In this document: in pieces, positions 58,949 through 64,000 of the stretch
Layout: every line of letters starts with the position of its first letter
How positions within the stretch are numbered: position 1 is the first letter of the stretch
NCBI GenBank assembly: GCA_011109175.1
Contig: RDEW01000025.1
Span: forward strand, 279,990-343,989
Length of the DNA stretch: 64,000 bases
DNA from: Dicyema japonicum
Taxonomy: Eukaryota; Dicyemida; Rhombozoa; Dicyemidae
Direction: 5' to 3'
Position numbers and translations under genes: made by a program
Notes under the pieces: generated by a model
Database searches by the model: none
Told to the model about the DNA's origin: nothing
The model's input: only the letters and a program-made list of their open reading frames with translations

Positions 58949-59338
58949 TTACATTGGAGGAGTAGTAATTTTCCATTGCGATATTCGGGGAGATATCCGG
59001 TCCAACCTCAGGACGTGTCCAAAAAGTCTCCAACGAGAGCTAATGATCTCGTGACTTAAAGGTGTACAGTCACACTTATTGTACAGTCCTTTCCGCGAGA
59101 TCTTGGATGGCCAGGACATTCCAGTTATGTTTCTTTGATGATTCCTGTTAAACGAGTCTAGTCTCTCCAATTCCTCTTTTGAGGTGGCAGGTCCCAGAGT
59201 TGTATAGGAGATTGATTTAATAAAAGTGTCGTATAACATCATCCTTTGTTTTATGTTATTCCTTTCCGTTTTAGCCATAGGTTGTTCAGTCTGTGTAATC
59301 CGCGTTTGCCATGGTTTTTCTCCGTATGATATCTTCAC
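58949..59338 (-). pseudogene. RTE-like LINE RT C-terminus
   Basis: A single 129-codon frame: RNNIKQRMMLYDTFIKSISY, LGPATSKEELERLDSFNRNH, RNITGMSWPSKISRKGLYNK, PLSHEIISSRWRLFGHVLRL. This is the typical post-palm segment of RTE LINEs ('k..lyd..i.S.l.Yg.etw...k....l..f.rr..R.i.Gi.w....i.n..L........l...i..rr..w.GHvlR'). It is unusually well preserved for the window. The palm is missing upstream. Confidence 0.7.
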
Positions 59339-59689
59339 TATCTCCTAAAGCCAAGTTTCTTTGTGTCTCCATTTCCCTTCAAATGAGTTATTCATTCGTC
59401 TTATTTCTGTTTTTTTCCAGGGTTATTAGTCAACATAAAAATGTATTAATTCCTTCTATAATATTAGAGATCAAGCATCTTCAGATGTCTCTAGAAAATG
59501 ATAAAATTTGTTATTGACGGTATCACTCAATGTCCTCTCCAAATAGACTAGGGAAAGGCAAAAGATGGTATCCCCAATGGAATCAGTCTCTTGCGTCTAT
59601 GATTAGATTCCCAGAGTATAGATTATTTGTATTTAGGATTACTTTTACAGGCATCAGTCAAGGGCGTTCAAATGTTGAATAGGTAGTAA

Positions 59690-59915
59690 TGGCTTGTACG
59701 AGAAGGCTTTTCTGAGAAATCTGAGACTCCAAAGGCCTATATGGATTGGATACCCTCTACAACCAGTACATTGAACCTACAATTGGGTAGGCATGTGCTG
59801 ATTGGGGGACAAACCTCGCCCGATGAACCTGAACAAGATCTAGCGTTCAATCAAAGGCGTCGAAACTACTGAGGAAGTCTTCTTGCAAGGAAATCCTGTC
59901 CAGAAGCTTTGAAGC
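59690..59915 (+). pseudogene. Jockey-like LINE thumb fragment
   Basis: DTLYNQYIEPTIG, then ACADWGTNL, parallels MNIYKQYIEPCFSYTCASWG at 14.2 kb. The downstream coding potential is weak. Sequence from 59,940 to about 60,240 is purine-rich (Lys/Glu-rich in translation) with stops, possibly a degenerate coiled-coil exon; not called. Confidence 0.5.
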
Positions 59916-59919
59916 TATG

Positions 59920-62900
59920 GTTAATGTGACTGGGGCAAGAAAGAACTTAAAAAACTAAATTAAAGAACTAAAGAAGAGATTGGTAGAATTCAGAGCAGTC
60001 GACGACACATCAGCAATTAACAAAACACAAACAGTTGGGGGACCAGTCAAAAAAGAAGATTGACAAACTTCAATTTCAGTTATCAAAGAATACAAAAATA
60101 TTAGCAAAGATAAAATTTAGGATTTTGAAAGTCAACGAATGACAACAGTCTAATTTGAAGACACTAAAGTCCGATTCAACAGAATGGCAGAAGAACTAGG
60201 GAAAGTGAAGTTACACCAATAACGAACAAATTAAACATAAATATTAAAGTTTAGTTGACAAGTTGGGAGACAAAAGCAGAATCCTGAATAAAGTCATTCT
60301 ATTAATTTATAAAATATATTACTTTGTTGTACAAAACACGAACCATTAGTGAACATGCGGGACATTCAGCAAATTCTTCACCATCTTGAAGGTCCTCCTG
60401 TCAGTTAAACAAAATAAATACTAAGGATATTTCGAACTTGTCTCCACATGGGCAAGGATACGTAAAAATTTGTGATTCTTTGTCGAATATAAATCCTCAA
60501 TCTTTACTTCCTCGTAAATATACGACATTAACCACAATCACTATAAACGTGAATTATATTTAAATATAATTAATTTAATAAATATATTTGCATTTAAATT
60601 AGATTTATTTTTTACTAATTAAATAATAATTTGTAGAGCTTGCTATCATGTGAGTCATCCTGGACCCCCTGTTATAATTCACACATCAAGTGGATTTGAT
60701 AACCTCGAGGATCCGAAAAAAAATAAATTCTTAAGACTTTTTCACATTCTACGGTATCTTCTATCCCTCCGTTGGAGCTTCTATACAATTTGTTCACGCA
60801 ACGAGTATGCTTGTGCTTCATGAATTGCCCTTCTCGCTATCGGGACAGAACAAGAATGAGGCTATAACCTGCAATATATAACTAGGAATCACAGAAATAC
60901 TACTATTCTCTCTGACTTGATTGTCTTGCATCTGTCAGGGGTGTTTGACAGCAGGGGTAAGAAAAAATCTGATGGGATTTTCCATGCTAATGTGGGACAT
61001 GATACGCGTTGTTTCATTCACTGTTTTTTTTAATGACTGCTCATTTTGTCTCTTCAAATACTGACTCTACTGAACGAATTAAACTAAAGAAATACTCAGC
61101 TTTTGGAGATCGTTTCTGTTTCGTCACTCTTGCATTCGAATTCTCTGGAGCGGTTACAAGAATGAACTAAGGAGTCATCAATGAAATCGGGAATGCGATT
61201 GCGGCCCGATTTTCACAGCTTAGGATAGAAGATTAGATTTTCCAACAAAGTTCTGGTCAATTAAAATTTAATAAATTTTTTGAATATTTTTTGGGGTGGA
61301 AATACCTGCCCAGACGTGACACTTGCATTCTCTTCTTCCAATCTAATGATAATAACCTCTCAACCAGAATCAGAACCCTTAAGAGAGAATACGTCCATGC
61401 CCATCAGAAGCAAGGAAAAAGCTACTTAATTGAAGATTTCTCTTCCTTTTTTCTAGTGGCGTCATCGGATCCACCTTACTAGAGAGACCCCCAATGTCTG
61501 GAGGCACTCAAAGGGATCCATTTCTTCATTTCGTAGGGAGAAATTTCTCCCTGCCGACGAGTTCTAGCATCGACCTCATCTCCCCAGACAATGTTCTCAA
61601 GATCAATGTACTAGGATGAGGGTTATACCAAAACCCGTCAATATCACGGGATTAGTTAGTTTGGGTACCACCAAACCTTCCTGCATATTAGCCACTTTGC
61701 TAATAGGTCGACGGTTATAGGAAAGTCTATTGAAGAGAAAATAGTGGTTTTGTCGAACTCTTCTGTTTGGGTGTCTGTCCTCATTGTATTGAAATCTTCT
61801 GGCGGTAACGGAGTGGGTTATGATAAGTAAGCTTTGAAACTGTCTGGGAGACATTATCTAGGTCTCCCATATTACCAAGAGAACATTGGAGAATACCAAC
61901 TACTAATAAATCTCTTGTTAATCCCTAAGGCAGATGCCTTTCATCTGAATTCCTCCAACTTGGGGAGACGAGATTGAATCCAGACATCAGTGCATCCGAT
62001 GCTTCCTTATTCCAAAACCTCAGGTTTCTGATGTCTCCCATGTCCCCAGTTCGCCTCTCCTTTCGTCTCAGACTATTTGACAGGAACATGAGGAATCTTA
62101 AACTTCGAAGAGAGCTGATCACCTCATTACAAGAGGACAACCTCGGTCTCTCCTAGGGCTGAAGTGATTAATGTGGATAAGGAAGCAATCGTTATCTGAA
62201 AGATGCTGCACGTGACACACAAATATGTTAGTTATAGCTAGCAAGCCAGCAAATATCACCACGGAGGACAACTTCGCAACATCTGTGGAAAGATTCCTTG
62301 GATTTACGTACGATGCTTCCTGAAGCTCTTAGTGGTGATCTGAGATCGATAAAAATGGGCTCAAGATGAAGGATCTTGGTGATCTGAGAAGTCGACTTCA
62401 AATAGAAGGATGGTGGAAGCGATTAGTGAACATGATTATCCAAGCGTGAGAGTTGCCCTCATGATCCAATATTTTGGAAAAGTCATTGGGTCACTTTGAG
62501 TTCACTCTTCCGTGTTTTTACAAGTCGATTAATCCCGGACTCCCTTGCTTGGTCTTCCAATGTATCAATTGTAGAATGGTAGAGATTCTGCCTATAAAGG
62601 AACTTCGACAAGGATCTCCCTCTTTACGACCGATCGAAATCAAAACTGTAGGGAAAGTCCTACTCTGATTGAGTTTGGTAGCAACGATTCTAAAACCCTG
62701 ATCTCAGGAGGTCCAGCCCCTAGGTTTTTCTTGTTTCAAGGACCTGCGTTTCGAAGAGCCCGCATGAAATTGGGGGATCTTGGTCAAATCAATTGCATTC
62801 GTAGCAAAATCTCACTAAAGTTTTAATTATCCTCCCCTCTCTAATTCAGTTGTGAGGGATGGTTTTTCTCCGCAGAAAACAAATCATGGGAGAAGACAGG

Positions 62901-64000
62901 GAGTGGCTATTAAGCTAGCACTCAAATGAGTCCTGAGGAGAATTCGAACGGAGAGAAGGCGAAAGTTATAAAACCTAGTAGAGAAGTAATGGAGGAACAG
63001 ACACTGTCTTCCGTAAAGAACGAATTCTGACCATTTATGTCCAGCTACTGAGGTAATCATGAAAGGAAAAAGATCTTGTTGAGGAGTCCAAGTAAATATA
63101 TTACTGGAAATCACCGTTCTCTCATTAGAGGTGTTAACTTCCAACTTATCCTCTCTCCTTATCGGAGTCAATCGTTCCTTCTCTTCTCCCATTCAAGTCG
63201 GAAGTAGAGATGAACCAAAAGCTAAAAACTGTCTAATCCTTTCCACTCTTTCCTTCTATTCCTAAAGGGGTCATTAGATCCACCTAATTCAGGAGTCCTG
63301 GTTTCTGATGATCCTGAGTCCATTAATAAGGGGGAAGAAGGTTGATGAGATGAACAAATTAACTGTGCAAGAGCTATTCCATAGTGTACCAGAGCTACGT
63401 CATCAGTCAACAGCTAACCACTAAGCTAACTGGCTAGGGATCTGTGATGGTGACTATACCGTGCTGGCCCACTAATCTTTAAAGTCTTAGATGCGGTAGA
63501 AAGACATCTTGTTGAGCTACATCTTGAAGGTTTACCTAAGGTTTTAAGCAAAGTCTTAAAGTTAACCAAAAATGGTAGTGAAACTTATCTTACGGTCCCT
63601 GTGGTGCTGGAATGGCATTCATTGTTAAAGATGTTGTAATTTGAACACGTAAACTTCACTGGACTAATCATACGAGGTCCCTATTGTATGAGAACGTTCA
63701 CTCCCGGGAACTCTGCGAGGGGTAAGAGGCATTTACAAAATCTCCCTATATTGAAAAACCACGGAAACTACAAGAGGCAGTGTTTGCTTCCTCTCTATGG
63801 TGATCGCCAGGCAGAAAGTTACCTTGAGAGCAACGGTTCGAACTTCCTAATATAGTCAGGGACACTGATCTCTGTTTCAGAAAGTCAGGTGGAGACCATT
63901 GACTTTGTGCAGTCGACGCAAAATGTCCCATACAATGAGCAGACATAGAAAAGTCAAGGAATTTATCTCCGACATCGTTCACTTTTAATAAATGTAAACC
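59920..64000. other. No confidently supported gene
   Basis: There are open frames of 60-102 codons (for example 61,291-61,482 plus; 62,884-63,192 and 63,746-63,982 minus) but no domain I recognise. A hint of RT-like 'RFLGFTYDAS' at about 62,290 suggests more LINE debris. Composition is less AT-rich from 61.3 kb on, as in the LINE remnants. Confidence 0.35.

Noticed and set aside
59940-60240. Lys/Glu-rich possible coiled-coil exon
   Set aside because: Several stops, no start or splice evidence, composition could be chance in A-rich DNA.
1-64000. Bacterial or phage origin suggested by the 'HtrL/YibB' name
   Set aside because: Spliceosomal introns, GPCR, WD-repeat genes and LINE/Tigger elements show a eukaryotic animal genome; the family also occurs in animals.

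Overview
This is a eukaryotic, almost certainly animal, nuclear window: AT-rich, full of decayed transposable elements, with a few host genes whose exons are joined by extremely short introns. Three paralogous HtrL/YibB-type genes each need the same 23-nt GT...AG intron to join a membrane-anchor exon to the catalytic-domain exon, and a rhodopsin-class GPCR needs a 23-nt intron before TM7. Spliceosomal introns of about 20-50 nt together with animal-type genes (a GPCR, an SZT2-like gene, a WDR62/MAPKBP1-like gene) point to a dicyemid mesozoan, a group known for introns averaging roughly 26 nt. That assignment is an inference.

Layout. 0-10.7 kb is a transposon graveyard: an AP-endonuclease fragment, two types of restriction-like endonuclease (RLE) element end, a retroviral-type integrase core, RTE-like and Jockey-like reverse transcriptase (RT) remnants and a pogo/Tigger fragment. 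11.4-12.6 kb holds a GPCR (-). About 15.0-17.9 kb holds an SZT2-like gene (+), and 20.4-21.4 kb a multi-pass membrane protein (-). 21.4-35.6 kb is again mostly retroelement debris, including a near-complete but degenerate APE-type LINE at 30.3-32.7 kb (-) and a Tigger element at 34.8 kb. 37.3-38.4 kb is a PAK1IP1/MAK11-like WD-repeat gene (-) with an RT fragment lodged in it. 41.3-51.7 kb is a cluster of three HtrL/YibB paralogues (-) plus a 3' relic of a fourth, with a foldback-type element at 43.5-44.8 kb and a Sec24-like candidate at 48.1-49.6 kb (-). 51.8-53.7 kb is RT debris; 53.8-54.1 kb an array of repeats carrying CACGTG; 54.6 kb a RING-like gene; 55.1-56.3 kb a WDR62/MAPKBP1-like gene; 57-57.7 kb a Tigger transposase. 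From 58 kb to the end there are only RT/RLE remnants and unassigned sequence.

The host genes do not form an operon or pathway. Recurrent features that ordinary annotation does not explain are the micro-introns, a strong excess of CACGTG around the intron-rich host genes (in some cases inside or overlapping the introns), and the expansion of an HtrL/YibB glycosyltransferase-like family. Exon boundaries other than those stated explicitly are approximate. Most transposon calls are pseudogenes recognised by motif order across frameshifts.
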